Notes: generated by a model not told the origin, from the letters alone. Positions 43,337 to 53,058 are shown, counted from the first letter of the stretch. The stretch: DNA of 64,000 bases from Paenibacillus algicola (GCF_005577435.1 NZ_CP040396.1:2546501-2610500), one strand, 5' to 3'. Numbers and translations: made by a program.

Positions 43337-44596
43337 TTACTGCTCGGTTGCTTTCAAGCGTCTCCACAAACGATACAGCAATGCTTTGGTCGCCCGAACC
43401 CGAATCGTCTCCCGATTTCCCTTGATGTGCAGCTCGTGAACCTCTGTCTTCTTACCGCGCTCGGCAATCCCGATATATACAAGCCCGATCGGCTTGCGCT
43501 CCGCATATCCCGGACCAGCCACCCCTGTGATCGACAAACCGAAATCACTATCTGTAATCATTCGGATTTGCTCACAGAGCACCTCGGCCGTTTCCGCTGA
43601 GACCGCTCCTGCCGCGTTCTCCCCTTCCAGCAAATGTAACGGTACGTTTACCAGCTTATGCTTCATTTCGTTCGTGTAGCAGACCACACCTCCGCGCAGC
43701 ATTGTGGCACTTCCCGGAATGGACGTCAGCGTTTCCATAACGAGCCCCCCGGTACAGCTTTCGGCAGCGCTCAGTGTCAGGCCCTGATCGGCCATCAGGT
43801 CTACGATCACCTGCTCGATCGGCACATCCTGGCTGGCATACATGTGATCCGGCACGATGGCTTCAATCTCAGCCTGCAGCTGATCCAGCTTCTCCATCGC
43901 CTTCAATTCACTGTCTGCTTTCGTGGAAATACGAACCGTAACCTCTCCATCTTTGGCGTATAACGCAATCGTAGGGTCACTCTGGCCCGTAATCAGGTCT
44001 GTAAGACGGTCATCCAATGCCGACTCTCCAATGCCGGCGAATTTCAGCATCTTGGAGTAAATAGGCAGCTCATCGGTCAAAACATGCTGCAGCAGCCACG
44101 GCTTGACCTCCTGTTGAAACATGGGGATCAGCTCTTTGGGTGGTCCCGGCAGCATTATATAATGTCTGCCATCTTTAGACACCGCATTGCCTACTGCAAG
44201 CCCGGTTTCATTGTCCAGCGGGGTACCGCCGTCAATGGCTAGCGCTTGGCGCTTGTTGTTCTCCGTCATCGGCTTGCTACGATCCTGAAAAAAGCGCTCC
44301 AGCTTATCCAGCGCAAGACGGTCATAGTGAAGCTTCGTGCCCAAGTATTCAGCCACCGCTTCCTTCGTCAAGTCATCCTGGGTCGGACCCAGTCCACCGG
44401 AGAGAATGACAATGTCGGCTCTCGCGCTGGATAGCTGCAGCGCTTCCTTCAGACGTGACAGGTTGTCGCCCACAACAGTCTGATAATACACATCGATCCC
44501 CATTCCAGCCAGCTCTCTGGATAAAAATTGTGCGTTCGTGTTCACGATCTGCCCCAGCAGCAGCTCTGTACCTACAGCAATAATTTCAGCCTTCAT
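43337..44596 (-). CDS. cinA: CinA family competence/damage-inducible protein
   Basis: 419 aa. The N-terminal MoCF-binding domain (IIAVGTELLLGQIVNTNAQF, then LSGGLGPTQDDLTKEAVAEY) is linked to nicotinamide-nucleotide and ADP-ribose hydrolysis. The C-terminal CinA/PncC domain (about 255-415, with SAAESCTGGLVMETLTSIPG) deamidates NMN. The cinA-recA order is conserved from Bacillus to Streptococcus. ATG 44596 follows GGGAG. Confidence 0.95.
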   Translation of the reverse strand: MKAEIIAVGTELLLGQIVNTNAQFLSRELAGMGIDVYYQTVVGDNLSRLKEALQLSSARADIVILSGGLGPTQDDLTKEAVAEYLGTKLHYDRLALDKLERFFQDRSKPMTENNKRQALAIDGGTPLDNETGLAVGNAVSKDGRHYIMLPGPPKELIPMFQQEVKPWLLQHVLTDELPIYSKMLKFAGIGESALDDRLTDLITGQSDPTIALYAKDGEVTVRISTKADSELKAMEKLDQLQAEIEAIVPDHMYASQDVPIEQVIVDLMADQGLTLSAAESCTGGLVMETLTSIPGSATMLRGGVVCYTNEMKHKLVNVPLHLLEGENAAGAVSAETAEVLCEQIRMITDSDFGLSITGVAGPGYAERKPIGLVYIGIAERGKKTEVHELHIKGNRETIRVRATKALLYRLWRRLKATEQ

Positions 44597-44663
44597 AGCT
44601 CCCAGCCTCTCTGTATGTCGTGATCTCAAATTTTAAAGCTATACGATGGGCACTTTATGGAAG

Positions 44664-44692
44664 AAAAAAGCAATAGGATTTCTCCTATTGCT
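44664..44692 (-). terminator. pgsA terminator
   Basis: GCAATAGGA pairs with TCCTATTGC around a 4-nt loop, then TTTTTT on the minus strand. It begins at the pgsA stop codon. Confidence 0.88.
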
Positions 44693-45281
44693 ATGACGCG
44701 CCAACACCGCGCAAAAGATGCTTGTTCTTTACAAAGTATTCGACTCCGGAGTAAATCGTTATGATCGCTGCAGCCCAGATGGCAATGCGATCAAACGGAA
44801 TTCCGACAAATACGAACGGAAAATTGTTGATCAACAGCGCCGAGATCGCCACAATCTGAACAATCGTCTTCAGCTTTCCAGAATTTCCTGCAGCTACTAC
44901 TGCGCCGTCCAGCAAAGCAATCTGCCTCAGGCCTGTAACCGCAAACTCCCGGCTGATGATGACGACCACGATCCATGATTCTACCTTGCCCATTTCGACC
45001 AGAGAAATCAGTACCGCCGCAACGAGCAGCTTGTCAGCCAGCGGATCAAGCAGCTTTCCCAGGTTGGTAATCATATTGTGCTTCCGGGCCAGGTACCCGT
45101 CTATCCAGTCCGTGCTTGCAGCCAGAATAAATATCAAGGCTGCGATCAGCTGATTAAAGGGCAGCGAGAAGCCCTCCCACACAATCGGCTCCGGATAAAA
45201 ATCAAAATCGACGAGCAGAAAAATCATCATAACGGGAATCAAGCAAATTCGCGCGATCGTTATGCGATTCGGTAAATTCAT
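44691..45281 (-). CDS. pgsA: CDP-diacylglycerol-glycerol-3-phosphate 3-phosphatidyltransferase
   Basis: 196 aa membrane enzyme making phosphatidylglycerol phosphate. The CDP-alcohol phosphotransferase signature is complete (DGYLARKHNMITNLGKLLDP then LADK, about 56-79). Several TM helices surround it. ATG 45281 follows AGGGAGG. It lies between cinA and the yajQ/rodZ group, the Bacillus order apart from yajQ. Confidence 0.94.
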   Translation of the reverse strand: MNLPNRITIARICLIPVMMIFLLVDFDFYPEPIVWEGFSLPFNQLIAALIFILAASTDWIDGYLARKHNMITNLGKLLDPLADKLLVAAVLISLVEMGKVESWIVVVIISREFAVTGLRQIALLDGAVVAAGNSGKLKTIVQIVAISALLINNFPFVFVGIPFDRIAIWAAAIITIYSGVEYFVKNKHLLRGVGAS

Positions 45282-45471
45282 GAAACAGCCTCCCTGCAAT
45301 GGGGTTCTTCTTCTAACGAGCCGTGCCGTCAGCTTCAAGCGAATCGGCTTCCAGCGCCGTAGTTGTATGTAAATGCATAACCTACTGAATGCCTCAATGC
45401 CGAGTTTCAGTATAATATTAAGCACTGCACCGTGTCAAAAAGAGAACGAGTTTCTTCCGTGTGAGCCTACA

Positions 45472-45966
45472 TTATGATTTCAGGTTCGTAAATTGAAGGT
45501 CCAGCGGCAGATCGGCCTTACGCAGTAGCTGCATAACGTCCTGCAGATCATCCCGGCTCTTGCCGGTTACACGAATCTGGTCCCCTTGAATCTGGCTCTT
45601 TACCTTCAGCTTAGAATCACGGATCAGAATGTTAATTTTCTTCGCATTCTCCTGATCAACTCCTTGCTTCAAGGACAGACGCTGACGCACCGTGCCCATG
45701 GAGGCCGGCTCAAGCTTGCCGTATTCGACATTTTTCAGCGACAAGCCGCGCTTGACCATCTTGGTCTGTAAAATATCAATGACCGCATTCAATTTATACT
45801 CATCATCCGAAACAATAACCAATGCGTCCTTCTCCAGCTTCAGGCTGCTCTTACTGCCCTTGAAGTCAAAGCGGTTCTCAATCTCCCGCTCCGTTTGAGT
45901 GACGGCATTGTTCAGCTCCTGCATGTCCATCTTGGATACAATATCAAACGAATTTTCTGAAGCCAT
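45472..45966 (-). CDS. yajQ: YajQ family nucleotide-binding protein
   Basis: 164 aa with the family N terminus ENSFDIVSKMDMQELNNAV and the internal RFDFKGSKSSLKLE. Members bind nucleotides (cyclic di-GMP in Xanthomonas) or tRNA; the role in bacilli is not settled. Starts MASENSFD after AAAGGAATGG. It is not found at this spot in Bacillus subtilis. Confidence 0.93.
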   Translation of the reverse strand: MASENSFDIVSKMDMQELNNAVTQTEREIENRFDFKGSKSSLKLEKDALVIVSDDEYKLNAVIDILQTKMVKRGLSLKNVEYGKLEPASMGTVRQRLSLKQGVDQENAKKINILIRDSKLKVKSQIQGDQIRVTGKSRDDLQDVMQLLRKADLPLDLQFTNLKS

Positions 45967-46074
45967 TAGCTGTGACCATTCCTTTCAACGACATAATATT
46001 TATCTATTATAAGAGATTCTTAGGCATGAAGTCTAATGCCCCTAAATATATACAGCAGAACGGACAGAGATAAA

Positions 46075-46112
46075 CAGCAGCCCCGTCTCCTTCAACGGAA
46101 ACAGGGCTGCTG
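46075..46112 (-). terminator. weak terminator-like hairpin
   Basis: CAGCAGCCC pairs with GGGCTGCTG around a 20-nt loop just after the small membrane protein stop; only a short T run follows on the minus strand. Confidence 0.5.
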
Positions 46113-46116
46113 CAGT

Positions 46117-46287
46117 TTAGGACTTTTCGCCGCTGCGGGCAGGCTGACGGAACATATCCAGAACACCAAGCGCAATATGCGCAAGACCGAAGCCCAGAAT
46201 GCCGTAGCCCCAATCCGAAGGGATCAGATAATAGCCTAACAGGCTGACAATGAAGCCCAGCCCCGTAACGATCCAGCTCACAGTCAT
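46117..46287 (-). CDS. small hydrophobic protein, two TM segments
   Basis: 56 aa, starting MTVSWIVTGLGFIVSLLGYYL and ending FRQPARSGEKS. Two hydrophobic segments (about 3-22 and 28-45) are joined by PSDWGYG, and the tail is basic. Family not recognised. ATG 46287 has AAGGA about 10 nt upstream; the frame is open to 46335. A second frame (to 46007) over the same DNA lacks these features and is rejected. Confidence 0.6.
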   Translation of the reverse strand: MTVSWIVTGLGFIVSLLGYYLIPSDWGYGILGFGLAHIALGVLDMFRQPARSGEKS

Positions 46288-46412
46288 AACAAGGCCATCC
46301 TTTTCCAAGAGAGTACAGGCAGGTCTGCATCGCAAACCTTATACCTATTACTCTTCCCGGTGTATGCCAGCCTTATTCAAGCCCGTTGCCAGCACCATCA
46401 TCACCGGAGAGA

Positions 46413-47384
46413 TCATTCACCGCTAGCTTCAGCATCCACAGGCTCAAAAAACAGTCTCGAGGTGGACTTGCCGTCAGTAACGACCTGTCCTCCTACTTTA
46501 ATAACTGTCGCTGGAGAGTAGGCTGACTTGATGTACAGCCCCTGAGCATCCATCTCATCGGTGAAAACATCGCCCGCATTCATGTTGCCATAATATAAAT
46601 TCTCACCCTGAGAATTATAGCCCCGGTAAATTTCAACCCAGCTCGTTCCGCTGGCTGTAATCTCAACCGGTACACCGGCACCCGCAGGGGATGCCACTTT
46701 AAAGATCGTATACTTTCCTTCCGAGCGGTCCTGCGTAACAGACACATTCACAGGTTCCTCCTCGGCGGGTTCTTCCTCCGAATTGCCGTCCTCTGCACCG
46801 TCTCCGTTGCCCTCAGCATCCTCTCCGGAGCCCTCAGCCGGTTCCTCATCAACAGGCGCATTATCTGTTCCCGCTTCCCCGTTATCCGATGGCTCGGCAG
46901 GCTGCTCCCCGCCGCCGCCCTCTCCGGACGCGCCTTCGCCGCTTGGCTGTTCTTGGGCAGGCGGCACAGCTGTATAGCCTTCATTCGGATCACTTTTGTT
47001 CGCGAGGAAAGCGTAGTATACGATGACTGCAACGATTAATACCGGAAAAGTCCACATCAATACCGTCGGAAGCCAGCTTGTGTTGCGATCCGAGGAAGCT
47101 CGGCTCGAGCGCTTCTGAATAACGGGCTCCATCGTGGCTTCCGGTGCAGCCTTCGGCATATCCTGCTTATGTCCCTCCATCAGCTCATCCGGATTCAGAC
47201 CCACCGCCTCCGCGTAGGTTTTGATGAAGGCCCGTACATAGAAGCTGCCGGGAAGCACCTTATAATCGCCAGCCTCGATGGCTTCCAGGTAGCGTTTGCG
47301 TATTTTCGTTATCTCCTGCACGTCATCCAGACTCATTCCTTTTTGAAGACGCGCTTCTCTCAATTGTTGTCCCAGTTCGGACAT
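46413..47384 (-). CDS. rodZ: RodZ family cytoskeletal/cell-shape protein
   Basis: 323 aa. N-terminal Xre-type HTH (about 1-70, QQLREARLQKGMSLDDVQ), one TM helix (about 105-128), a low-complexity Gly/Glu/Pro linker of about 85 residues (140-225), and a C-terminal DUF4115 beta domain (about 235-320, with SWVEIYRGYNSQGE). RodZ links MreB to the membrane. It is equivalent to Bacillus ymfM. The acidic Gly-rich linker is unusually long. Starts after GGGGAGG. Confidence 0.9.
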   Translation of the reverse strand: MSELGQQLREARLQKGMSLDDVQEITKIRKRYLEAIEAGDYKVLPGSFYVRAFIKTYAEAVGLNPDELMEGHKQDMPKAAPEATMEPVIQKRSSRASSDRNTSWLPTVLMWTFPVLIVAVIVYYAFLANKSDPNEGYTAVPPAQEQPSGEGASGEGGGGEQPAEPSDNGEAGTDNAPVDEEPAEGSGEDAEGNGDGAEDGNSEEEPAEEEPVNVSVTQDRSEGKYTIFKVASPAGAGVPVEITASGTSWVEIYRGYNSQGENLYYGNMNAGDVFTDEMDAQGLYIKSAYSPATVIKVGGQVVTDGKSTSRLFFEPVDAEASGE

Positions 47385-47425
47385 GCCATCACCTCCCCTT
47401 GGATTTTACGGTGCTAGATCACCCT

Positions 47426-48193
47426 CTATAGATCATCACTATATGTGCCGGTAAACGTATCATAGAGTATTTCCTCGCCCGGGTTGTTTCGAAGCTCAAT
47501 AATAATATCAATATCATCATAGCTGTATTCCGATTCCCGAATAAAAATATCCGGATGCTCAATCACCTTCGTGCTCGGGGCGCTCATAATATCCTGAAGC
47601 AGCTGATAGTGCCGCTCATTCGAGCGAATCGTGCTCACAATCCCATCAATAATAAAAACATTGGATGGATTCAGCTCTTCCTCCGACAGCTGACTGCGAA
47701 CCGTTTGACGCAGCAGCGTAGAGGATACAAAAGTCCAGCGCTTCATCGCGCAGACACTGCCGGCGATAATAGACTCTGTTTTGCCGACACGGGGCATACC
47801 CCGAAGTCCAATCACCTGATTGCCTTCTCTCTTAAACAGTTCTCCTAAAAAATCCACCAAAAGTCCTAATTCATCACGTGTAAAACGGAACGTTTTGCGA
47901 TCGTCCGAATCCCGGTCAATGTAGCGGCCGTGTCGAACCGCCAGAATGTCCACCAGCTTAGGCGGTCTCAGGGCAGTAATTGTAATGTTGCTTACTTTAT
48001 TCAGCATCTGGCCCATCAGAGAGATTTTCTCATCATCACTTGTCTCGAGCAGCATGCCCCGGGTCTGTCCCTCAACCCCGTTAATGGTCAGAATATTGAC
48101 CTCCAGCATCCCTAGCATGGATGCGATATCACCCAGCAGGCCCGGCCGGTTCTTATGTATCTTGTACTCCATATACCATTGTTTAGGTTCCAC
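47426..48193 (-). CDS. ymfK: DUF3388 protein, YmfK-like
   Basis: 255 aa. An N-terminal ACT-like region (about 5-80, NRPGLLGDIASMLGMLEVNI) is followed by a P-loop-like segment GLRGMPRVGKTES (about 128-140) and VFIIDGIVSTI as a possible Walker B. It may therefore be a nucleotide-binding protein, though its function is unknown. GTG 48193 follows GAGGTG. Gene order (between ymfJ and rodZ) is as in Bacillus subtilis. A terminator upstream separates it from ymfJ. Confidence 0.85.
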   Translation of the reverse strand: MEPKQWYMEYKIHKNRPGLLGDIASMLGMLEVNILTINGVEGQTRGMLLETSDDEKISLMGQMLNKVSNITITALRPPKLVDILAVRHGRYIDRDSDDRKTFRFTRDELGLLVDFLGELFKREGNQVIGLRGMPRVGKTESIIAGSVCAMKRWTFVSSTLLRQTVRSQLSEEELNPSNVFIIDGIVSTIRSNERHYQLLQDIMSAPSTKVIEHPDIFIRESEYSYDDIDIIIELRNNPGEEILYDTFTGTYSDDL

Positions 48194-48323
48194 AATTACA
48201 CCTCATCATTGCTTCTTTCCCATCACATTTCGACAAACTTCAAAGGTAAAAAGTCGAGAAACGGGTCACGTTAATGATATATAAAATGAAAATGAAAGGC
48301 AAGGACAACTCTGTAACCTGGGA

Positions 48324-48354
48324 TAAAAAAACCCCCTGAAGCAAGGGGGCTTTT
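48324..48354 (-). terminator. ymfJ terminator
   Basis: AAAAGCCCCCTTG/CAGGGGGTTTT hairpin followed by TTTTT on the minus strand. Confidence 0.88.
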
Positions 48355-48389
48355 CATGACTTTTGCAAAGCACCGGTCTTAGCGGTGAT

Positions 48390-48644
48390 TTAGGCGTTAT
48401 TTTTGGCCAGCTTGACCATCAGCTTCGCGATCGTGCGGCGCTCTTCCTCGTTGCCCACATCCCAAATTTCCTTCAGAGCGCGGTTGGAATGGTTGCCGGG
48501 ATCGACCTTTTCGTCTAGAAAATCACCGATTTCATAGGCCAGCTGAGAAATGGTGTTCTCGTCCATGCCTGCTTTTTCGGCCTGAACGACACGCTCGCCG
48601 AGAAACTTTTTCCAGGAATCGAAGTTCTTGAGTACGGATGACAT
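48390..48644 (-). CDS. ymfJ: DUF3243 protein, YmfJ-like
   Basis: 84 aa, helical, cytosolic: MSSVLKNFDSWKKFLGERV through GMDENTISQLAYEIGDFL. This is the DUF3243 family, of unknown function, found in spore-formers next to ymfK. ATG 48644 follows AAGGAGG. It has its own terminator. Confidence 0.88.
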   Translation of the reverse strand: MSSVLKNFDSWKKFLGERVVQAEKAGMDENTISQLAYEIGDFLDEKVDPGNHSNRALKEIWDVGNEEERRTIAKLMVKLAKNNA

Positions 48645-48775
48645 GATGTAAGCCTCCTTGTGATTTCGCATTGGGTGTTAGGGATGAACAATACTAATAT
48701 GTCCGCCCTCTTCCTCAGCTATGCGTGGGTAAATCCGCCACCCGCAGCATCCAAGTCATGCTTCACCTTGATGGA

Positions 48776-49540
48776 TCAGGTCATCCAGCCACCGTTCGGA
48801 CTAATGACTTGCCCTGTAATATAACCGGATTCCGGCAGGGCCAGAAAGTACACCAGCGAAGAGATTTCATCTGGCTGGGCCAGGCGCCCGACAGGAATTT
48901 CCTCCTCCAGCAGCTTCAAATCGTCTCCCTGAAGATGATCCAGCATTGAAGTATCCACTGCGCCCGGGGCCACCGCATTCACGGTAACACCTGAAGGAGC
49001 CAGCTCCTTGGCCAGCGCTTTCGTAAATGCATTCACTCCGCCTTTACTGGTGGAGTACAGCACCTCGCAGGCTGCCCCGGACTGTCCCCAGACCGAGGAC
49101 ACATTAATAATGCGTCCATAGCGCTGGGAAACCATGCGGCCCATAAAAGCCTGAGCGCACAGAAACAGCCCCTTCAGATTGACAGCCATCAGCTCATCCC
49201 ATTCCTCTTCGGAAACGTCTGACAGCAGGCCATAATGGGCAATGCCGGCATTATTCACTAGAATATCCGGCTCCATCCCGTGGTCCAGCAGCTTCTCCTT
49301 CATTCGCAGAATCTGCTCTTTATCCTTTAGGTCGGCAGAGACCGTCAGCACCTTCGCACCGCTCGCCATGCATTTGCGCGCGACCTCATTGGCCGCTTCA
49401 TGGGAGGCTGAATAATGGATGACGATATTCATGCCGACCGCAGCAAACCGCTCCGCAATTGCAGCCCCGATGCCCCGGCTGGCCCCCGTTACCAGCACCG
49501 TCATCTCCCCGATCGGCTTCACCTCTGCCCGTGAGATCAT
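48776..49540 (-). CDS. ymfI: SDR-family oxidoreductase, YmfI-like
   Basis: 254 aa if started at ATG 49540, which overlaps the peptidase stop (ATGA). Later starts at 49504 (ATG) or 49498 (GTG, 6 nt after GGGGAG) are also possible. Rossmann motif TGASRGIG, NNAG, catalytic Ser in NVSSVWG, and YSTSK (Y-x3-K) are all intact. It resembles 3-oxoacyl-ACP reductases; the substrate is unknown. Downstream of the two M16 peptidase genes, as in Bacillus. Confidence 0.87.
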   Translation of the reverse strand: MISRAEVKPIGEMTVLVTGASRGIGAAIAERFAAVGMNIVIHYSASHEAANEVARKCMASGAKVLTVSADLKDKEQILRMKEKLLDHGMEPDILVNNAGIAHYGLLSDVSEEEWDELMAVNLKGLFLCAQAFMGRMVSQRYGRIINVSSVWGQSGAACEVLYSTSKGGVNAFTKALAKELAPSGVTVNAVAPGAVDTSMLDHLQGDDLKLLEEEIPVGRLAQPDEISSLVYFLALPESGYITGQVISPNGGWMT

Positions 49541-50823
49541 TCCGGGCTGAGTACCAGAGATACGGCCAGCTGATCCCACTGCACATGCTCCTGAAGCCGC
49601 TGGTTAACGTCCTCAAGTGTAATGGATTCATAGATCGGCAAGACAGTAAACAGGTTTGCGCCCCGGAATTGGTAGCGGGTAAACTCATGCGCAATGTTCT
49701 CCGGCGAGTTAAGCATGCGCAGGTACCCGCCCATTTTTTTCTTTTTGGCCCGTTCAAAATCCTCAGCATGAAATCCCTTTGCCTTCAGAGACTCCAGCTC
49801 TTGACGAATCCGGCTCAGCAGAAGCTCCGGATCTCTCGTGTCCCCGCCGGCCGCAGAGAATGCATACTGTACCGAGCTGCTGAATTCGTGAGAGAAATTA
49901 TCCGAAATTAAATCCTCATCATACAGCTTCTGATACAGCTCCGTGCTGGGACTGAATAGTAGATCCAACATCAGCTTGCTGCTCAGATCTCTTCGCAGCT
50001 GCTCCTCGGCCCCAAGTCCCGTGACCTTCTCCTTGAAGCCAAACAAGCATTTAGGCAGCGAGACAGCCAATCTGCTTACCTTCCGCTCCTGGAACGGCGC
50101 CTGCGGCTCTTCGTCAAAAATACGCCGAATCTGACCCTGCGGCGGGTACGACTTCCGACTCTGGTTCTCTCTGACCATCGCAATGGTCTGCTCCGGGTCT
50201 ACCCCGCCCACGACGAATAAGAGCATATTGCTAGGGTGATAAAAGGCATTGTAGCAGGTATACAGATCTTCCTTCGTAATCGTTCCGATCGACTCAATCG
50301 TTCCTGCAATATCAATATGAACTGGATGCACCTTGTACATCGCTTCAATTAAACCGAAATATAAACGCCAGTCCGGATTATCCTGATACATATTGATTTC
50401 CTGGCCAATGATACCTTTCTCCTTCTCTACATTTTCATCCGTAAAGTACGGAGTCTGCACGAAGTCAATCAAGGTCTCCAGATTATCCAGGACATGCTCG
50501 GTAGCCGAGAACAGATAAACCGTTTGATCAAAGCTCGTAAACGCATTCGCCGATGCGCCCTTGGATGCGAACTTGGCGAAGACGTCACCGCCTTCCGGCT
50601 CTTCAAACATTTTGTGCTCCAGGAAATGTGCAATGCCATCCGGCACCGAGGTTTCTTCCTGGCCCTGCACCTGGAATCGGTTATCGACCGATCCGTATTT
50701 CGTGGCAAAGGTGGCATAGGTCTTCTGGAAGCCGGGCTTCGGCAGCACATAAACATGCAATCCGTTATCCAGCACTTCGTAATACAGTGTCTCCTGCAGG
50801 TTGTCGTATTGTATGCGTTCCAC
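49537..50823 (-). CDS. ymfH: M16 family zinc peptidase, YmfH-like
   Basis: 428 aa. The inverted zinc motif is intact: HFLEH (HxxEH, about 66-70), with a downstream Glu in EKGIIGQEINMY. C-terminal half is the non-catalytic M16 domain. It pairs with the upstream gene, which lacks the motif, suggesting an active/inactive heterodimer like YmfH/YmfF. Soluble, no signal peptide. Starts 3 nt after the stop of the upstream gene, and its own stop overlaps ymfI. Confidence 0.92.
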   Translation of the reverse strand: MERIQYDNLQETLYYEVLDNGLHVYVLPKPGFQKTYATFATKYGSVDNRFQVQGQEETSVPDGIAHFLEHKMFEEPEGGDVFAKFASKGASANAFTSFDQTVYLFSATEHVLDNLETLIDFVQTPYFTDENVEKEKGIIGQEINMYQDNPDWRLYFGLIEAMYKVHPVHIDIAGTIESIGTITKEDLYTCYNAFYHPSNMLLFVVGGVDPEQTIAMVRENQSRKSYPPQGQIRRIFDEEPQAPFQERKVSRLAVSLPKCLFGFKEKVTGLGAEEQLRRDLSSKLMLDLLFSPSTELYQKLYDEDLISDNFSHEFSSSVQYAFSAAGGDTRDPELLLSRIRQELESLKAKGFHAEDFERAKKKKMGGYLRMLNSPENIAHEFTRYQFRGANLFTVLPIYESITLEDVNQRLQEHVQWDQLAVSLVLSPE

Positions 50824-50826
50824 CGG

Positions 50827-52110
50827 CTACTCCTCCTTTTGACCCTTCAGGAAATATATCGTGTCCAGCTGAAAAGAGCTCGCGGCGCGCTGAACATCAT
50901 CTACAGAAATGGACTCAACCTGCTCCAGCAGCTCTTGGGCCGTGCGTTCTTTTCCGGAAATGACCCGGTTAAAATCATAAGCAATCATCTCAAATGCAGA
51001 ATCCTGCATTTCCTTCACGACATTGCGGATCATCGCCTTGGTCTGCGTCATTTCCATCTCTGTAATTTGCCCGGAGGCCAAATCCTGAAGCTGCTGTTTA
51101 ATAATCTCCACAGCCTTCTCATAATTCGGAATCTCTATGCCGGACTGAATCGTAGCAATCCCTTTGTGACCGTCGTAACGGGAGGATGCATAGTACGCCA
51201 GACTAGCCTTCTCACGGACGTTCACAAACAGCTTGGAGTGCGGATAACCGCCTAGTATTCCGTTATACATGAGTGCAGCAGCGTAATCCTCATCGCGGTA
51301 TGTGATTGTGCTTCGCAGCCCGAGATTCAGCTTGCCCTGGTTGACATCCAGCTTCTCTACCACGGTCTGCGGCTCCCGGGATCTTGTCGTCACGACCGAG
51401 GACTCATACTGGGAAGACTCAGTGCGATTTATCTGAAAATGCTCCGCAACGAGCTTCTCTACTTGCGATAGATCGGTATCGCCAACCACGTATAAATCAA
51501 AGACAGCATTCTTCAGCCATTGTGTGTATGCTGCGTACAAGCTCTCCGGTGTGATGCTGTCCAGATCGCTCCGCTGACCCAAAGGATGAAGGCGGTAAGG
51601 CTCATCACTGCACATCACTTCCACGCAGCGTTCAGCGGCATAACGGATCTTGTCGTTAATAATCGCTTCCAGCTTCTTCCGCACGGTGTCACGCTCTGTC
51701 TTCACATAGGAGCTGCGAAACACTCCCTGCTCCAGCACCGGAGAGGACAATGCTTCCCCTAGAAAGGCGAAGGAAGACTCCAGCAGGCCTTCCTCGCTCT
51801 GCACGAATGAATCATTAATCGTATCCATCCGAAAATGAACAATCTGATGGTCGCCCCGTTTATAGACGTCAAAGCCGAAGCCGGCTCCGTACAGCTGCTC
51901 CAGACGCTCACGGAAAGCCCGGGTTTCCGGATAGCTGACCGTCCCGCGGCGCAGCACGAATGGAGTCAAGGCAGTGGAAGTCACAGTTTCTTCCGATAGG
52001 GAAGTACCGGCATACAGCGAGATGGCAAAAGTCTTAAAGCGCCGGGTGGGCAGCACATGGATCCGTATTCCGCCGACCTGGCCGTGTTCAAATCCCGTTA
52101 TTGTCGTCAA
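50827..52110 (-). CDS. ymfF: M16 family peptidase-like protein without zinc motif, YmfF-like
   Basis: 427 aa with the overall M16 fold, but at the HxxEH position there is no zinc motif (SYPETRAFRERLEQLYG region), so it is inactive alone. The C-terminal domain has the R/Y pair region SKLFVNVREKASLAYYASS that contacts substrate in M16 enzymes. TTG 52110 lies 9 nt after AAGGGAG and is preferred to GTG 52131. It probably forms a heterodimer with the next gene. Confidence 0.88.
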   Translation of the reverse strand: MTTITGFEHGQVGGIRIHVLPTRRFKTFAISLYAGTSLSEETVTSTALTPFVLRRGTVSYPETRAFRERLEQLYGAGFGFDVYKRGDHQIVHFRMDTINDSFVQSEEGLLESSFAFLGEALSSPVLEQGVFRSSYVKTERDTVRKKLEAIINDKIRYAAERCVEVMCSDEPYRLHPLGQRSDLDSITPESLYAAYTQWLKNAVFDLYVVGDTDLSQVEKLVAEHFQINRTESSQYESSVVTTRSREPQTVVEKLDVNQGKLNLGLRSTITYRDEDYAAALMYNGILGGYPHSKLFVNVREKASLAYYASSRYDGHKGIATIQSGIEIPNYEKAVEIIKQQLQDLASGQITEMEMTQTKAMIRNVVKEMQDSAFEMIAYDFNRVISGKERTAQELLEQVESISVDDVQRAASSFQLDTIYFLKGQKEE

Positions 52111-52233
52111 CGTCCAAAACTCCCTTACCACGTAGATTTCTTATTTCATTGGCATATCGTTAACTTCCATTCTAACCCACTTCAAAGAGAAGAAGCAACC
52201 GAAGACAAGCCTCGGCTGCTCTCACTCAAACCA

Positions 52234-53058
52234 TTACATGCAGAAGATGTGCTGGCCTATGGTTTTTACTTGAGGCCGGGTCCAGATCCACGGTGATGTG
52301 GCCGTTTCCGGGTTGAAATAGTAGGTGCAGCCGCCCGTAGGATCCCAGCCGTTCAGCGCCTGGATCACCGCCTTCTTGGCCTGCTCGTTCGGCTCCAGCC
52401 AGATTTGTCCGTCTGCTACCGCAGTAAAGGCCCGGGGCTCGAAAATAACGCCGGATGGCGTATTCGGGAAGGTGGGCGATTTGACCCGATTCAGGATTAC
52501 TGCCGCGACAGCAACCTGTCCCTCAAAGGGCTCGCCGCGGGCTTCTCCATAAACAGCATTCGCCATAATCTTCAGCTCATTGTCTGAAAGGCCCATTGTA
52601 TTGCCAGAGGCCAAGCTGGCGGCTCCACCCTGCTCCTGCTCACCTGCACTCTTGCCGTCGTTCTCATGCAGCTTCGGCTCAGTCGGACGGAAGTCCTTCG
52701 TAGCATTGTACAGCTTCAGCTTGACCTTCGGGCCTACAATGCCATCAACCTTCATGCCGAACCTAGACTGAAACCATTTCACCGATTTCAGGGTGTCAGG
52801 CCCAAAGACACTGTCAATCTTGCCGTTATAGAAACCCAGATGCTTTAATCTGCCCTGCAGCTCATAGACATCCTCACCAGTGGAGCCGTATTTCACAGCC
52901 TCCTGGCTAAACACAGGCAGTAGCTCCTGCTCTTCCTGCATAGATGGGACCTGCGCTATAGGAGTAGGAGCAGGCTGGTCTGCCGGCTCGGTGCGGAATA
53001 CGGCGGCGGATACAATGACTGCAATGCCGATCAGCAGCCATACCTTGGTATTGTTCAT
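52234..53058 (-). CDS. sleB: spore cortex-lytic enzyme-like cell wall hydrolase
   Basis: 274 aa. N-terminal signal/anchor (about 6-22), a peptidoglycan-binding domain (about 58-115, GSTGEDVYELQGRLKHLGFY), an Asp/Glu linker, and a C-terminal Hydrolase_2 domain (about 155-274) with NAVYGEARGEPFEGQVAVAA, which holds the catalytic Glu. SleB is a lytic transglycosylase that opens the spore cortex at germination. The ypeB gene that often follows sleB is absent, so a vegetative relative remains possible. ATG 53058 follows AAAGGTAG. Confidence 0.85.
   Translation of the reverse strand: MNNTKVWLLIGIAVIVSAAVFRTEPADQPAPTPIAQVPSMQEEQELLPVFSQEAVKYGSTGEDVYELQGRLKHLGFYNGKIDSVFGPDTLKSVKWFQSRFGMKVDGIVGPKVKLKLYNATKDFRPTEPKLHENDGKSAGEQEQGGAASLASGNTMGLSDNELKIMANAVYGEARGEPFEGQVAVAAVILNRVKSPTFPNTPSGVIFEPRAFTAVADGQIWLEPNEQAKKAVIQALNGWDPTGGCTYYFNPETATSPWIWTRPQVKTIGQHIFCM

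Noticed and set aside
46007..46330. 107-aa minus-strand ORF in another frame over the small membrane protein
   Set aside because: Cys/Arg-rich odd composition and no ribosome site; the alternative frame gives a sensible two-TM protein.
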